This document shows, piece by piece, positions 6,244-13,073 of a DNA stretch of 24,754 bases. Source of the DNA: JBAZJN01 sp041651295. Its GTDB lineage: Bacteria > Patescibacteriota > UBA1384 > XYA2-FULL-43-10 > CAINNR01. Numbering within the stretch: the first letter of the stretch is position 1; each line of letters starts with the position of its first letter. Under the pieces are notes generated by a model. That model was not told where the DNA came from and ran no database searches. It saw only the letters and a list, made by a program, of their open reading frames with translations. The stretch spans positions 1 through 24,754 of the forward strand of contig JBAZJN010000016.1 of the NCBI GenBank assembly GCA_041651295.1, given 5' to 3'. Both the position numbers and the translations under genes were made by a program.

Positions 6244-7010
6244 GTAAAATGCCGAGGGTTGGAAACTTGGGAGTGCTGGAATACCGTGCCGCCTACGCCG
6301 GTCGCACGCCGTTCAGTCGCGTTGTTCCTGTGCACGAGCCACTTCTGGTCACCGAGATGCTGTTCAATCCGAACACAGACATCGCGGCGCTAGCTTTATC
6401 GGTGGCGAAGCAGGAACTGTCGGTGCGAACCAATGAGAGCAACTGCAACATGAGTATCCGGATGTCCAGCCGGTCCGGCATCAACATGTTTGAGATCCCA
6501 GTGGAAGGTGCAGCTCTTGGGCGGCCCTTGCTGATGGCATTTTCTGACGCAATTGCTATCTATGGCGGAGGTTTCTTGTCCGCCGTATATGGCACGGAGG
6601 TAGACAAGCGCGGTATCATCGAGTTGAAACTCACTGCCAAGAAGCAAGAGCAGTTCATCGGTGAGCCGTGTGCGTTTGCGCTCAAGATGGCCAAAGCCAT
6701 AGCCAAGAGTTACGAGAAGCACTGGAATCAGGAGTTCTTCGAGCGCGCACACGCCGTTCTTGTCGAGCACCTCGGCGCCAGCGATCGGATTGACCATCGC
6801 GGTCAGTTCACCTGCAATCAGCCGACCGGTGAGACTCTGATTCCTGGCGGGCGCCCTGGTGGCTGGATGAGGTTCTATATTGATGAACATCCTCAGCGCT
6901 TCCGGGTCAACTGCGAGCCGGAGCGCCGCACGGATCACGAGCAGGCCATCTTGGCTACAAATGAGGCTCTCAAGCCTTTAGCGGCTGAATATTTTGCGCG
7001 GAGGAAGTGA
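6240..7010 (+). CDS. GC-rich orphan protein downstream of a leader peptide
   Basis: This 256-residue protein is of unrecognised family. The GTG at 6240 overlaps the leader stop. An ATG at 6249 (MPRVGNLG) is the alternative, set at 11 nt from AAAGG. The protein is soluble and alpha/beta-like, with a glycine-rich patch GRPLLMAFSDAIAIYGGGFL near residues 94-113 and a basic, proline-rich second half (TLIPGGRPGGWMRFYIDEHP). No catalytic motif or signal peptide is evident. Codon use favours G/C third positions, like the gene at 4773-5519 and unlike the neighbouring housekeeping genes, which argues for a shared origin or shared expression demand. It is followed 20 nt later by a membrane peptide gene and a single terminator, so these two probably function together. 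Confidence 0.75.
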   Translation: MSKMPRVGNLGVLEYRAAYAGRTPFSRVVPVHEPLLVTEMLFNPNTDIAALALSVAKQELSVRTNESNCNMSIRMSSRSGINMFEIPVEGAALGRPLLMAFSDAIAIYGGGFLSAVYGTEVDKRGIIELKLTAKKQEQFIGEPCAFALKMAKAIAKSYEKHWNQEFFERAHAVLVEHLGASDRIDHRGQFTCNQPTGETLIPGGRPGGWMRFYIDEHPQRFRVNCEPERRTDHEQAILATNEALKPLAAEYFARRK

Positions 7011-7030
7011 ATACTATCAGGAGGGTGCGT

Positions 7031-7183
7031 ATGACACAAAAGCGTCGTCGCAATCGTCTGCCCGATGGTCGTGTGGCAGCCAACAAGCCAAGCACTGTCA
7101 AGACCAAGAAGCCATTCAACTGGACGATCCCGATCTTCGTGGTCCTGCTGATCATCGGGTTCGTCATCGCTGCGAGCCGTTAG
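7031..7183 (+). CDS. 50-residue C-tail-anchored membrane peptide
   Basis: ATG at 7031 with AGGAGGG 5 nt upstream, one of the best Shine-Dalgarno sites in the window. The N-terminal half is very basic (TQKRRRNRLPDGR, then KPSTVKTKKPFNW) and the C-terminal half is one hydrophobic helix (TIPIFVVLLIIGFVIAASR). The peptide thus looks tail-anchored with a cytosolic basic domain that could bind phospholipid, RNA or a partner protein. It is co-transcribed with the orphan protein at 6240-7010 and followed by an intrinsic terminator. Longer frames over this DNA in other phases lack an SD. I recognise no family. A membrane anchor for the upstream protein is a plausible but unproven role. Confidence 0.75.
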   Translation: MTQKRRRNRLPDGRVAANKPSTVKTKKPFNWTIPIFVVLLIIGFVIAASR

Positions 7184-7207
7184 CCCGGACAAGAAGTATG
7201 AGCTGTG

Positions 7208-7243
7208 CCGCCTATCCCTACGGGGACCGGGCGGATTTTTTTT
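7208..7243 (+). terminator. Intrinsic terminator of the leader-peptide unit
   Basis: CCGCC-TAT-CCC (7208-7218) pairs with GGGG and GGCGG (7222-7234) around a short loop and is followed by eight T residues (7236-7243). Confidence 0.8.
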
Positions 7244-7270
7244 ATCAACTAGCAAATATCCTCTTGGGTA

Positions 7271-7299
7271 TTGACAAAACTTAAACCATATGCTAAACT
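7271..7299 (+). promoter_or_regulatory. Promoter of the lytic transglycosylase gene
   Basis: TTGACA (7271-7276), 17 nt, TAAACT (7294-7299) with TGC before the -10 (extended). It leaves a 5' UTR of about 138 nt. Confidence 0.75.
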
Positions 7300-7305
7300 G
7301 AAGAA

Positions 7306-7334
7306 GTTGTTTCGAGAGAGGCAACATTTTTTTA
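7306..7334 (+). terminator. Hairpin plus U-tract at the 5' end of the transglycosylase mRNA
   Basis: GTTGTTTC (7306-7313) pairs over 8 positions (two G-U) with GAGGCAAC (7318-7325) around a GAGA tetraloop, then ATTTTTTTA. It has the shape of an intrinsic terminator but lies almost exactly at the predicted start site. It may be a 5' stabilising hairpin or a very early attenuator. The rest of the leader (to 7443) has further small palindromes such as GCGTTCGAACGC near 7420-7431. It matches no riboswitch class I know. Confidence 0.5.
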
Positions 7335-7443
7335 TTCGTATCCTGCTCGGTTTAGTCACCAAGCTCGATATGAATCAATAATAAAATTATCTGAGCGCAA
7401 GTAACGCCGTTTAGGCGGCGCGTTCGAACGCCAGATTGTACAA

Positions 7444-8199
7444 ATGACCCTTCAACTTGGCAGAGGCCGAGCTGTTAAGATCAAAATTAACAGATCCGCC
7501 ATACGCCCAAAGGAGTGGATCAAGTCGTACGTTCACAATAAAATCAGTGAAAATGCTCATGTTACCAAAATGGCTTCATTTGCCCTTATTGGTGCATTAA
7601 TTCCGTTGACTGCGATGTCAGCTAATGTTGACCAGCCTGATGCGGAATTTAAGAGTAATATCAAATTAGCCAAGAATGACCAGATATTAGAAGCGGTTGA
7701 TACGGCCAAAACCATTGTTCCTGGGGAATCCCGGGTTCAGGCTGAGGCTCGTGTTGCTGCCGAAAATGCTGCCAAGACTGCTCAAGCTGCCAAGGTTAAA
7801 ACTACCACTTCAGTTGTTTTTAGAGTTTACAATGACCCTTCGAGCTTTGATGGTATTTACCAATCAGCTGGTGCCGCTTACGGCATTGACTGGAGAATTC
7901 TTAAGGCTATCCACTATGTTGAGACCGGTGCTTCCGGATCAACAAGCAAGAGAAATCCTTCTGGTGCTACCGGACCGATGCAGTTTATTCCTTCCACCTG
8001 GAGAGCCTATGGTGTCGATGGTAACGGTGATGGTGTTAAAGACATTACTAATATTAATGACGCTATATATGCCGCTGCTAACTACTTGAGAGCTTCTGGT
8101 GGTGATATGAACAATTATAAAACTTCGCTTTGGTCTTATAACCCCTCGACTAGATATTATTCGAAGGTTATGGAAGTCGCCCGAAGCTTAGGTTTCTAA
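7444..8199 (+). CDS. Secreted lytic transglycosylase (SLT/GH23 type)
   Basis: This enzyme cleaves the MurNAc-GlcNAc bond of peptidoglycan. The 251-residue product has a basic N-terminus and a hydrophobic signal or anchor at about 44-60 (ASFALIGALIPLTAMSA). An Ala/Lys-rich linker follows (85-122), then the catalytic domain from about 128. The general-acid Glu is E160 in AIHYVETGASG, followed by GATGPMQFIPSTWRAYG and NDAIYAAANYL, all diagnostic of the SLT fold. The segment DGNGDGVKDITN between them is the usual loop of bacterial MltB/SLT-like enzymes. The ATG at 7444 has no clear Shine-Dalgarno. A shorter start at the ATG for residue 43 would still leave the signal segment. It is monocistronic, with its own promoter, structured leader and terminator, and probably acts outside the membrane in growth or septum splitting. 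Confidence 0.92.
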   Translation: MTLQLGRGRAVKIKINRSAIRPKEWIKSYVHNKISENAHVTKMASFALIGALIPLTAMSANVDQPDAEFKSNIKLAKNDQILEAVDTAKTIVPGESRVQAEARVAAENAAKTAQAAKVKTTTSVVFRVYNDPSSFDGIYQSAGAAYGIDWRILKAIHYVETGASGSTSKRNPSGATGPMQFIPSTWRAYGVDGNGDGVKDITNINDAIYAAANYLRASGGDMNNYKTSLWSYNPSTRYYSKVMEVARSLGF

Positions 8200-8215
8200 C
8201 CCGTTTGTAAAACGC

Positions 8216-8248
8216 AAAAACCCGCTGGTAGAAATACGGCGGGTTTTT
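8216..8248. terminator. Bidirectional terminator between transglycosylase and eno
   Basis: AAAAACCCGC (8216-8225) and GCGGGTTTTT (8239-8248) form a perfect 10-bp stem with a 13-nt loop and T runs both ways. It serves the two convergent transcription units. Confidence 0.9.
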
Positions 8249-8276
8249 GTAATGTCTAATACTCTCAATTGATCCC

Positions 8277-8308
8277 TGCCCGCAATGCTACACATAGCGC
8301 TGCAGGCA
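8277..8308. repeat. 32-nt imperfect palindrome 3' of eno
   Basis: TGCC-c-GCA-at-GCTA then CACA then TAGC-gc-TGC-a-GGCA: three paired blocks with matching mismatches and no T run. It looks like a REP-type palindrome rather than a terminator. The remaining 100 bp to the eno stop is AT-rich and includes AATTAGAAATTG (8395-8406). Confidence 0.55.
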
Positions 8309-8409
8309 AGTAATTAATCTAAAAAATGACTAATATCTAAGATCAAAAATCAGGACACTAGAAACTATTTAGACCAATTAGGTCAATTAGAATGAATTAG
8401 AAATTGAAC

Positions 8410-9711
8410 TTATATCATTCCTGAATTTTGGCTTGTATCTCGGGACGCCAATTTGCCGCGCTCCCCAAGAGATAAACTTATCTCCAGAATACGGTTATAT
8501 TTTGATGTTCTTTCGCTTCGGCACGGAGCTCCGGATTTTATCATTCCGCCACCAGCAGCCACAGAAAGGTCGGCAATAAAAGTATCTTCGTTCTCGCCTG
8601 AACGATGAGAAATCATATACTTAATACCGTTTTGTTTGGCAAAATTAATGGTTTCAATTGTTTCTGAAAGTGTACCGATTTGATTCGGTTTGATCAAAAT
8701 TGCGTTTGAGGCATGTTGAGCAATACCGGTTTGTAATCTGGTTTTATTTGTGGTGTATAAATCATCGCCGATTATTTCCAACTTTGACCCCAATTCAGCC
8801 GTTAACCGCTGCCAACTCTTCCAGTCATCTTCATCTAAACCGTCTTCGATTGAAATTATCGGATATTTTTCCACCCAAGATTTATAGAAATCGATCAGTT
8901 CATCACCAGTAAATGTCCTGTTTTCGCGATGAAGTTGGTAAACGTTCTGATAGAAAAATCTTGAAGCTGCAGGGTCAAGAGCAATAAAAACATTCTCACC
9001 TGCCACATATCCGGCGTCTTTAATTGCCATCATAAGGAGTTCCATTGCCTGCTCGTTAGAAAATAAAGATGGTGCAAAACCACCTTCATCACCAACCAGA
9101 GGCTGATAATTTCTCTCTAAAAGAATTTCACCCAGCGCATGATAAATCTCAGTTCCTGCGCGATAAGCCTCAGCGAAATTTGGAAATTTAACCGGTACGA
9201 CCATAAATTCCTGAAAGTCAGTTGAGCCGACTGCGTGTTTTCCACCGTTTAAAATATTGAAATACGGCAAGGGAATTGTGTACGTTTGTACCTGGCCAAA
9301 ATAAGGTGCTAAATACGCAAACATTTCATTTTTTTTACTTTTGGCTAAAGCGTCAGCGACTGAAATAGATACAGCCAAAGTAGCGTTACCGCCAAGTTTC
9401 GTTTTGTTGGGTGTGCCATCGAGTGCAATCATTTTTTGATCTACGGTTTGAAAATCCTGAATTTCTAATCCGACTACAGCCGGCGAGATGATTTCCACGA
9501 TGTTTTTTATTGCTGTGAGTACACCTTTGCCCTTATAACGGCCTTCATCTTTGTCTCTGAGTTCCAGAGCTTCATATTTACCAGTTGACGCTCCAGAGGG
9601 TGTGTAACCAACACCGACTGTTCCATCATCGAGAGTTGTTTTTACTAAAACCGTCGGATTGCCTCTGGAATCCAAAACCTCTAACGGGTATATGCTTTTG
9701 ATTTTTGCCAT
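8410..9711 (-). CDS. eno: Enolase
   Basis: Enolase converts 2-phosphoglycerate to phosphoenolpyruvate in lower glycolysis. The 433-residue product has the complete family pattern: N-terminal SIYPLEVLDSRGNPTV, the substrate loop PSGASTGKYEALELRD, the metal and catalytic blocks GDEGGFAPSL and SIEDGLDEDDW, and ILIKPNQIGTLSETIET. The C-terminal signature is SHRSGENEDTFIADLSVA followed by SGAPCRSERTSKYNRIL. The ATG at 9711 follows AAAGGAG. After LSLGERGKLA the last residues (SRDTSQNSGMI) are a short nonconserved tail. It is downstream of the DUF3048 gene on the same strand, but the 100-bp gap with a 16-bp palindrome suggests independent control. Retained glycolysis with few biosynthetic genes fits a fermentative reduced genome. 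Confidence 0.98.
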   Translation of the reverse strand: MAKIKSIYPLEVLDSRGNPTVLVKTTLDDGTVGVGYTPSGASTGKYEALELRDKDEGRYKGKGVLTAIKNIVEIISPAVVGLEIQDFQTVDQKMIALDGTPNKTKLGGNATLAVSISVADALAKSKKNEMFAYLAPYFGQVQTYTIPLPYFNILNGGKHAVGSTDFQEFMVVPVKFPNFAEAYRAGTEIYHALGEILLERNYQPLVGDEGGFAPSLFSNEQAMELLMMAIKDAGYVAGENVFIALDPAASRFFYQNVYQLHRENRTFTGDELIDFYKSWVEKYPIISIEDGLDEDDWKSWQRLTAELGSKLEIIGDDLYTTNKTRLQTGIAQHASNAILIKPNQIGTLSETIETINFAKQNGIKYMISHRSGENEDTFIADLSVAAGGGMIKSGAPCRSERTSKYNRILEISLSLGERGKLASRDTSQNSGMI

Positions 9712-9728
9712 ATGGCTCCTTTAATTTG

Positions 9729-9744
9729 TAGTGAATATTCACTA
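9729..9744. promoter_or_regulatory. 16-bp perfect palindrome in the eno leader
   Basis: TAGTGAATATTCACTA lies just upstream of the eno Shine-Dalgarno. The half-site TAGTGA occurs again in direct orientation next to it (complement CACTAAT near 9749). It could be an operator or a weak mRNA hairpin. Confidence 0.35.
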
Positions 9745-9813
9745 ATCCTCACTAATTATTTTTGAAATTTGTGCATGTTAATGACACTGGTTTGCGATGA
9801 TATATTACAATAA

Positions 9814-10950
9814 TTATTGTATCGTATAACTTAGATCAGGAGAAATAACCTCAATCCATGTTGTCCCGCGATTGAAATTAATTTCAGTGCCGGTTGCATC
9901 AAAGAATCTGGTTCGTGAATTATCATTATCCTTTTTCCATGTGCCGTCAACTTTAATTCCATCTCTGACCACAACTGCTTTTCCGGAACCGCTTGTATCC
10001 ATTATCCATCCATTTTCATTTATCTTAGTAACCGTCGGCCTCCTGTTTACAGTTTGGACCACAATGTTTTTTGCTTGAATTTGTTGACCATTGGCGGCAT
10101 CAACATGAGCTTTGCCGGCCAACTCCCTGGCATATGAATTAGTCGTTTTATCATAACGATAAACCACATTGTAACTTGCATTGCCAAAATTAATCGAGAC
10201 CGTTTGTGAAGCGACCGTTCTAAGCTCGACTACAGGCTCATCGACAAATTTATACGGTATAAAAGTATTTTCGGTAGTATATTTTTTGTCACCGGCGACA
10301 CCGTAGAGCTTACTTGTATCTGTATACATTGTATGTTCGGAAGACACTTTTTTTGATTTGTCTCTCCAATATGCAGATGGGTTACCAAACTGATCCAAGT
10401 CAAGTATTCCGATGCTCCTGATCAACTCCAGCGCATCATAATTTCCGCCGACATGAGCGTAATATCCATTGAGCTCTTTGATCCAATTAACATAATAAGT
10501 TCTTGCGGAGCGAACCGGGCCGACGGTTTGTGCGCCACTAGGACCGTAAACTGCTAAAAATCTGGTTATGCCACCCTCGGCGATTGCTTCATAGACAATA
10601 CTGGCTGCAGTCAGACCTGATTGTGGACGTGAGTCAACATGGTTTTCAACCATGACTCCAAGTGGATGCCGGTTAGCGGAATCTTTATCAACCATTGTCC
10701 CGTCTAGTACTGAGGCGTAAAGTTGCGGTTTAGCTTCTTCCTCTTTAATGTCAAGATCGAGCGGCGATCCGTCATTTTTATAAATTAAAAAGTAAAAACC
10801 TAAAGCCAAGGCAACAACAATCACAACAATAATCCCGACCAGGACGATTATGCGGTTACGTTTGATAGACCAGAAGTCTTTAAGTCTTTCTTTAAATGTT
10901 TTTTTACCGCTTATAACAACCTCATCATCTTTTTTTAAATCTAGATTCAT
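9814..10950 (-). CDS. Membrane-anchored DUF3048 (YerB-like) protein
   Basis: The 378-residue product has a lysine-rich cytosolic N-terminus, one transmembrane helix at about 34-56 (IIVLVGIIVVIVVALALGFY), a short linker and an extracytoplasmic DUF3048 domain from about 90. Diagnostic blocks are HPLGVMVENHVDSRPQSGL, IVYEAIAEGGITRFLAVYG, VGPVRSARTYYVNW and YAHVGGNYDALELI. A C-terminal DUF3048_C-like part follows (NRRPTVTKINENG and GTWIEVISP near the end). Biochemical function of the family is not established; YerB of Bacillus is a lipoprotein. The ATG at 10950 has AGGGG very close (2 nt). It lies 53 nt downstream of rarA on the same strand and may share its transcript. Probably an envelope protein. 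Confidence 0.9.
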   Translation of the reverse strand: MNLDLKKDDEVVISGKKTFKERLKDFWSIKRNRIIVLVGIIVVIVVALALGFYFLIYKNDGSPLDLDIKEEEAKPQLYASVLDGTMVDKDSANRHPLGVMVENHVDSRPQSGLTAASIVYEAIAEGGITRFLAVYGPSGAQTVGPVRSARTYYVNWIKELNGYYAHVGGNYDALELIRSIGILDLDQFGNPSAYWRDKSKKVSSEHTMYTDTSKLYGVAGDKKYTTENTFIPYKFVDEPVVELRTVASQTVSINFGNASYNVVYRYDKTTNSYARELAGKAHVDAANGQQIQAKNIVVQTVNRRPTVTKINENGWIMDTSGSGKAVVVRDGIKVDGTWKKDNDNSRTRFFDATGTEINFNRGTTWIEVISPDLSYTIQ

Positions 10951-11003
10951 GACCCCTCACAAAAAAATTAAAATTATGGAACACAGACTTATTATAGAAC
11001 AAT

Positions 11004-12236
11004 TTAATCTTCTTGCCAATATTTTTTCTGGTGCAAATTTGTCGGCCGATGATCTTTTTTGGCGTATGGTTTATAATCTTTTCCAAAACCGAAATCCTTC
11101 ATCATTTTTGTCGGTGCGTTTCGAATGTCGAGCGGGATCGGGTCAAGCCGCCTATTTTTTACATCGTCCAGCGCCGCGGCGTAAGCATTATCGACCGCTC
11201 GGGATTTTGGCGCACGGGCCAGATAGATTGTTAACTCTGCCAATGCATCATTGGCTTCCGGTATTCCCATAAACGATATTACTTCCCGCGTTGCTGCCGC
11301 CAAAATTAGGGCTTGCGGGTCGGCCAAACCAATATCTTCCGACGCGGCGCGCATTAAGCGTCTGACAATGTAGAGAGGTTCCTCCCCGGCTTCTAACATC
11401 CGGGCCAGATAATGCAGAGACGCGTCGATATCTGAAGCCCTGACTGATTTGTGAAGCGCTGAAATGGCATCAAAATGACCATCGGCAGATTTGTCGTAAC
11501 GGATAAACTTTGCTTGTATCGCTTCTTCGGCGTCAGAAAGAGTAATGTTAATGCCTTGTTTGCTTTTTTTTGCTGTTAAAATTGCCAGCTCTAAAGCATT
11601 ATATGCATCTCTAGCGTCACCTTCGCAGAGCTTAGCAATGTGGTTTAGTGGCTTGGAATCGATTTTAATTTTTAAATTGCCAAATCCCCTTTCTTTATCC
11701 TCGATTGCTTTTTTTAAAATCAGTTTAATATTCTCTTCTGACAATTCGCGCAAATGAAACACTCTGGCCCGTGAAAGCAAAGGCGCGTTGACTTGAAAGG
11801 AAGGGTTTTCGGTTGTTGCACCGATGAGAATAATCGTGCCGTCCTCAACTGCCGGCAAAAACGCGTCTTGCTGAGTTTTGTTAAAATGGTGGATTTCATC
11901 GACAAAAAGAACGGTTTTTTGCTGATGGAATTTTTTTCGATCCTTAGCTTCATCCAATGCTTTTCGAACATCTCCGATTCCGGAAGTGACGGCAGAAAAC
12001 GGTTGAAAATAGGACTCGGTTTTATTGGCGATAAGTCTCGCTAGTGTAGTTTTTCCGGATCCTGGAGGTCCCCATAAAATCATCGAAAAAAGTTTATCGG
12101 CCTCAATTGCCCGGCGTAGAATCTTATCCGGGGCTAAGATATGTTCTTGACCGATATAGTCGGAAAAATCGGCCGGCCGCATCCGGTCAGCCAATGGCGC
12201 ATCTAATCCTAAATTTTGGTCAAACAAATCTGCCAT
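11004..12236 (-). CDS. rarA: Replication-associated recombination AAA+ ATPase RarA
   Basis: RarA (MgsA) is an AAA+ clamp-loader-like ATPase that acts at stalled replication forks. In 410 residues it has the N-terminal PLADRMRPADFSDYIGQEH motif, Walker A GPPGSGKTT (56-64), Walker B VLFVDEIHHFNKTQQDAFLP, sensor 1 IGATTENPSF, and the family-specific C-terminal region YIVRRLMRAASEDIGLADPQ. The start is the ATG at 12236 (MADLFDQNL). This is supported by a second, truncated copy of the same N-terminus at 13001-13053. A longer frame from a GTG at 12248 has no better SD. Two TATAAT boxes (12292-12297, 12280-12285) precede it, and the 39-bp repeat at 12301-12339 covers the -35 region, so control by the adjacent PaaX-like protein is plausible. 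Confidence 0.96.
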   Translation of the reverse strand: MADLFDQNLGLDAPLADRMRPADFSDYIGQEHILAPDKILRRAIEADKLFSMILWGPPGSGKTTLARLIANKTESYFQPFSAVTSGIGDVRKALDEAKDRKKFHQQKTVLFVDEIHHFNKTQQDAFLPAVEDGTIILIGATTENPSFQVNAPLLSRARVFHLRELSEENIKLILKKAIEDKERGFGNLKIKIDSKPLNHIAKLCEGDARDAYNALELAILTAKKSKQGINITLSDAEEAIQAKFIRYDKSADGHFDAISALHKSVRASDIDASLHYLARMLEAGEEPLYIVRRLMRAASEDIGLADPQALILAAATREVISFMGIPEANDALAELTIYLARAPKSRAVDNAYAAALDDVKNRRLDPIPLDIRNAPTKMMKDFGFGKDYKPYAKKDHRPTNLHQKKYWQED

Positions 12237-12300
12237 ATGATGTGTCACTTTATATCTTTTTTTTGTATCTCTTTAATTGATTATACTCGATATTATAACC

Positions 12301-12339
12301 ATCACATATATTTATCCGCCCGGCTGTATAAATGTGAAC
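12301..12339 (+). repeat. 39-bp direct repeat, copy B (downstream of paaX-like gene, upstream of rarA)
   Basis: Starts ATCACATATATTTATCCGCC, core CCGCC-C-GGC, ends GTGAAC. It matches copy A at 12899-12937 at 34 of 39 positions in the same orientation. The arms CATATA/TATAAATG give it partial dyad symmetry, like a regulator binding site. It touches the paaX-like stop codon and overlaps the rarA -35 zone. Confidence 0.85.
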
Positions 12340-12887
12340 TACTTAATAAGCATTTTATCGATAATTCCATCAATGTCGGACTTCGCTGAAATAATGTTGG
12401 CGATATATTTTTCGACATTTAACTCTCGGGCGAATTCTTGAACTAATTCATAGACGTCTTTGTTTATAACCCATAAACTGGCTTGAACTTGTTTAAAACC
12501 CAATGATTTTATTGCCCTGCGGAAGTATGCTCTAGCGCTTCTTCTGTATTCCGGTATGTCAAAAGAGATAAAATGAAATTGATCTAGCTCGTCGGATACC
12601 AATTTGACTCTGTCAATTAATTTAAGTTTTGATTTGGTTGTAAATTCAACTGAATCGGAATCCGTTGAGTATTTCAAATAACCTTGGTCACGCAGGCGGT
12701 ACAACCACTTTGTGAAAGGTACTTCGGTATATTGTTTATAGAAATTCTGTTTAAAAATTTTGTATGCTGCTTTCTTGCTAATTGCTGCATCAAACGTTGT
12801 TCCGCCAATATTATAAAGATACTCCAAAAGTTCAATAGTAATATTTACTGCTTTGTCTTTAATCTTGGCCTTAGTATTTCGTTTCAT
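12339..12887 (-). CDS. PaaX-like regulator with winged helix and Cas2-like domain
   Basis: The 182-residue product starts with a basic segment and a winged-helix-like part (about 12-75: ITIELLEYLYN, PFTKWLYRLRDQGYLKY). It then has a ferredoxin-like Cas2/PaaX-C domain (about 104-180) with FHFISFDIPEYRRSARAYF, in which D110 sits at the position of the Cas2 acidic residue, then SLGFKQVQASLWV. Stand-alone proteins of this build are common in Patescibacteria and are often mislabelled as Cas2. No CRISPR array or cas gene is present here, so a transcriptional regulator is more likely. An extended -10 (TGA-TATAGT, 12894-12902) ends exactly 6 nt before the ATG, predicting a leaderless mRNA. The gene is bracketed by near-identical 39-bp repeats, which suggests autoregulation or a mobile cassette. 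Confidence 0.85.
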   Translation of the reverse strand: MKRNTKAKIKDKAVNITIELLEYLYNIGGTTFDAAISKKAAYKIFKQNFYKQYTEVPFTKWLYRLRDQGYLKYSTDSDSVEFTTKSKLKLIDRVKLVSDELDQFHFISFDIPEYRRSARAYFRRAIKSLGFKQVQASLWVINKDVYELVQEFARELNVEKYIANIISAKSDIDGIIDKMLIK

Positions 12888-12893
12888 AATAAA

Positions 12894-12902
12894 ACTATAT
12901 CA
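12894..12902 (-). promoter_or_regulatory. Extended -10 of the paaX-like gene
   Basis: TGATATAGT on the minus strand with a 6-nt gap to the ATG. Repeat copy A overlaps its upstream edge, so a protein bound there would block it. Confidence 0.6.
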
Positions 12903-12937
12903 CATATATAAATCCGCCAGGCTGTATATATATGAAC
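12899..12937 (+). repeat. 39-bp direct repeat, copy A (upstream of paaX-like gene)
   Basis: Starts ATCACATATATAAATCCGCC, core CCGCC-A-GGC, ends TATATATGAAC. It has the same orientation as copy B with 5 differences in 39. Dyad arms CATATATA/TATATATG surround the core. A weaker third site, GGTGGATAAAAGTGTGAT at 12974-12991, resembles the reverse complement of the same motif. Confidence 0.85.
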
Positions 12938-12939
12938 AG

Positions 12940-13053
12940 TTACTTATACCAATCGTAGAGAATAAATCGTGAAGGTGGATAAAAGTGTGATAATAGACTA
13001 TACCGGTCAGCAAGAGGAGCCCCGAGTTTCAGGTTCTCATCAAATAGATCCAT
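12940..13053 (-). pseudogene. Truncated duplicate of the rarA 5' end (37 codons)
   Basis: The frame begins MDLFDENLKLGAPLADR, nearly the same as residues 2-18 of RarA downstream (ADLFDQNLGLDAPLADR). It then departs into unrelated sequence and stops at 12940, 2 nt before repeat copy A. At nucleotide level the match has many synonymous differences and is exact only over short runs such as GCTGACCGG. So this is a diverged, purifying-selected or foreign copy rather than a recent duplication. It has an extended -10 (TGC-TAGAAT) with a 6-nt gap to the ATG, so it may still be expressed leaderlessly. It could be the original rarA start cut off by insertion of the paaX-like cassette, or a small protein mimicking the RarA N-terminus. 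Confidence 0.65.
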
Positions 13054-13059
13054 GAGTGT

Positions 13060-13068
13060 ATTCTAGCA
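13060..13068 (-). promoter_or_regulatory. Extended -10 before the truncated rarA copy
   Basis: TGCTAGAAT on the minus strand ends 6 nt before the ATG at 13053. A recognisable -35 is missing. It was perhaps the ancestral rarA promoter. Confidence 0.5.
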
Positions 13069-13073
13069 AATTT

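Noticed and set aside
6994..7284. 96-residue plus-strand frame over the membrane peptide gene
   Set aside because: It lacks a Shine-Dalgarno and reads through the terminator; the 50-residue frame in another phase has AGGAGGG and a clean membrane helix.
7306..7443. c-di-AMP (ydaO) or c-di-GMP riboswitch
   Set aside because: I could not find the conserved cores of either class in the leader; only generic hairpins are visible.
12339..12887. Cas2 nuclease and hence a CRISPR-Cas locus
   Set aside because: The protein has an added winged-helix part, there is no cas1 or other cas gene, and the two 39-bp repeats flank a gene instead of spacers.
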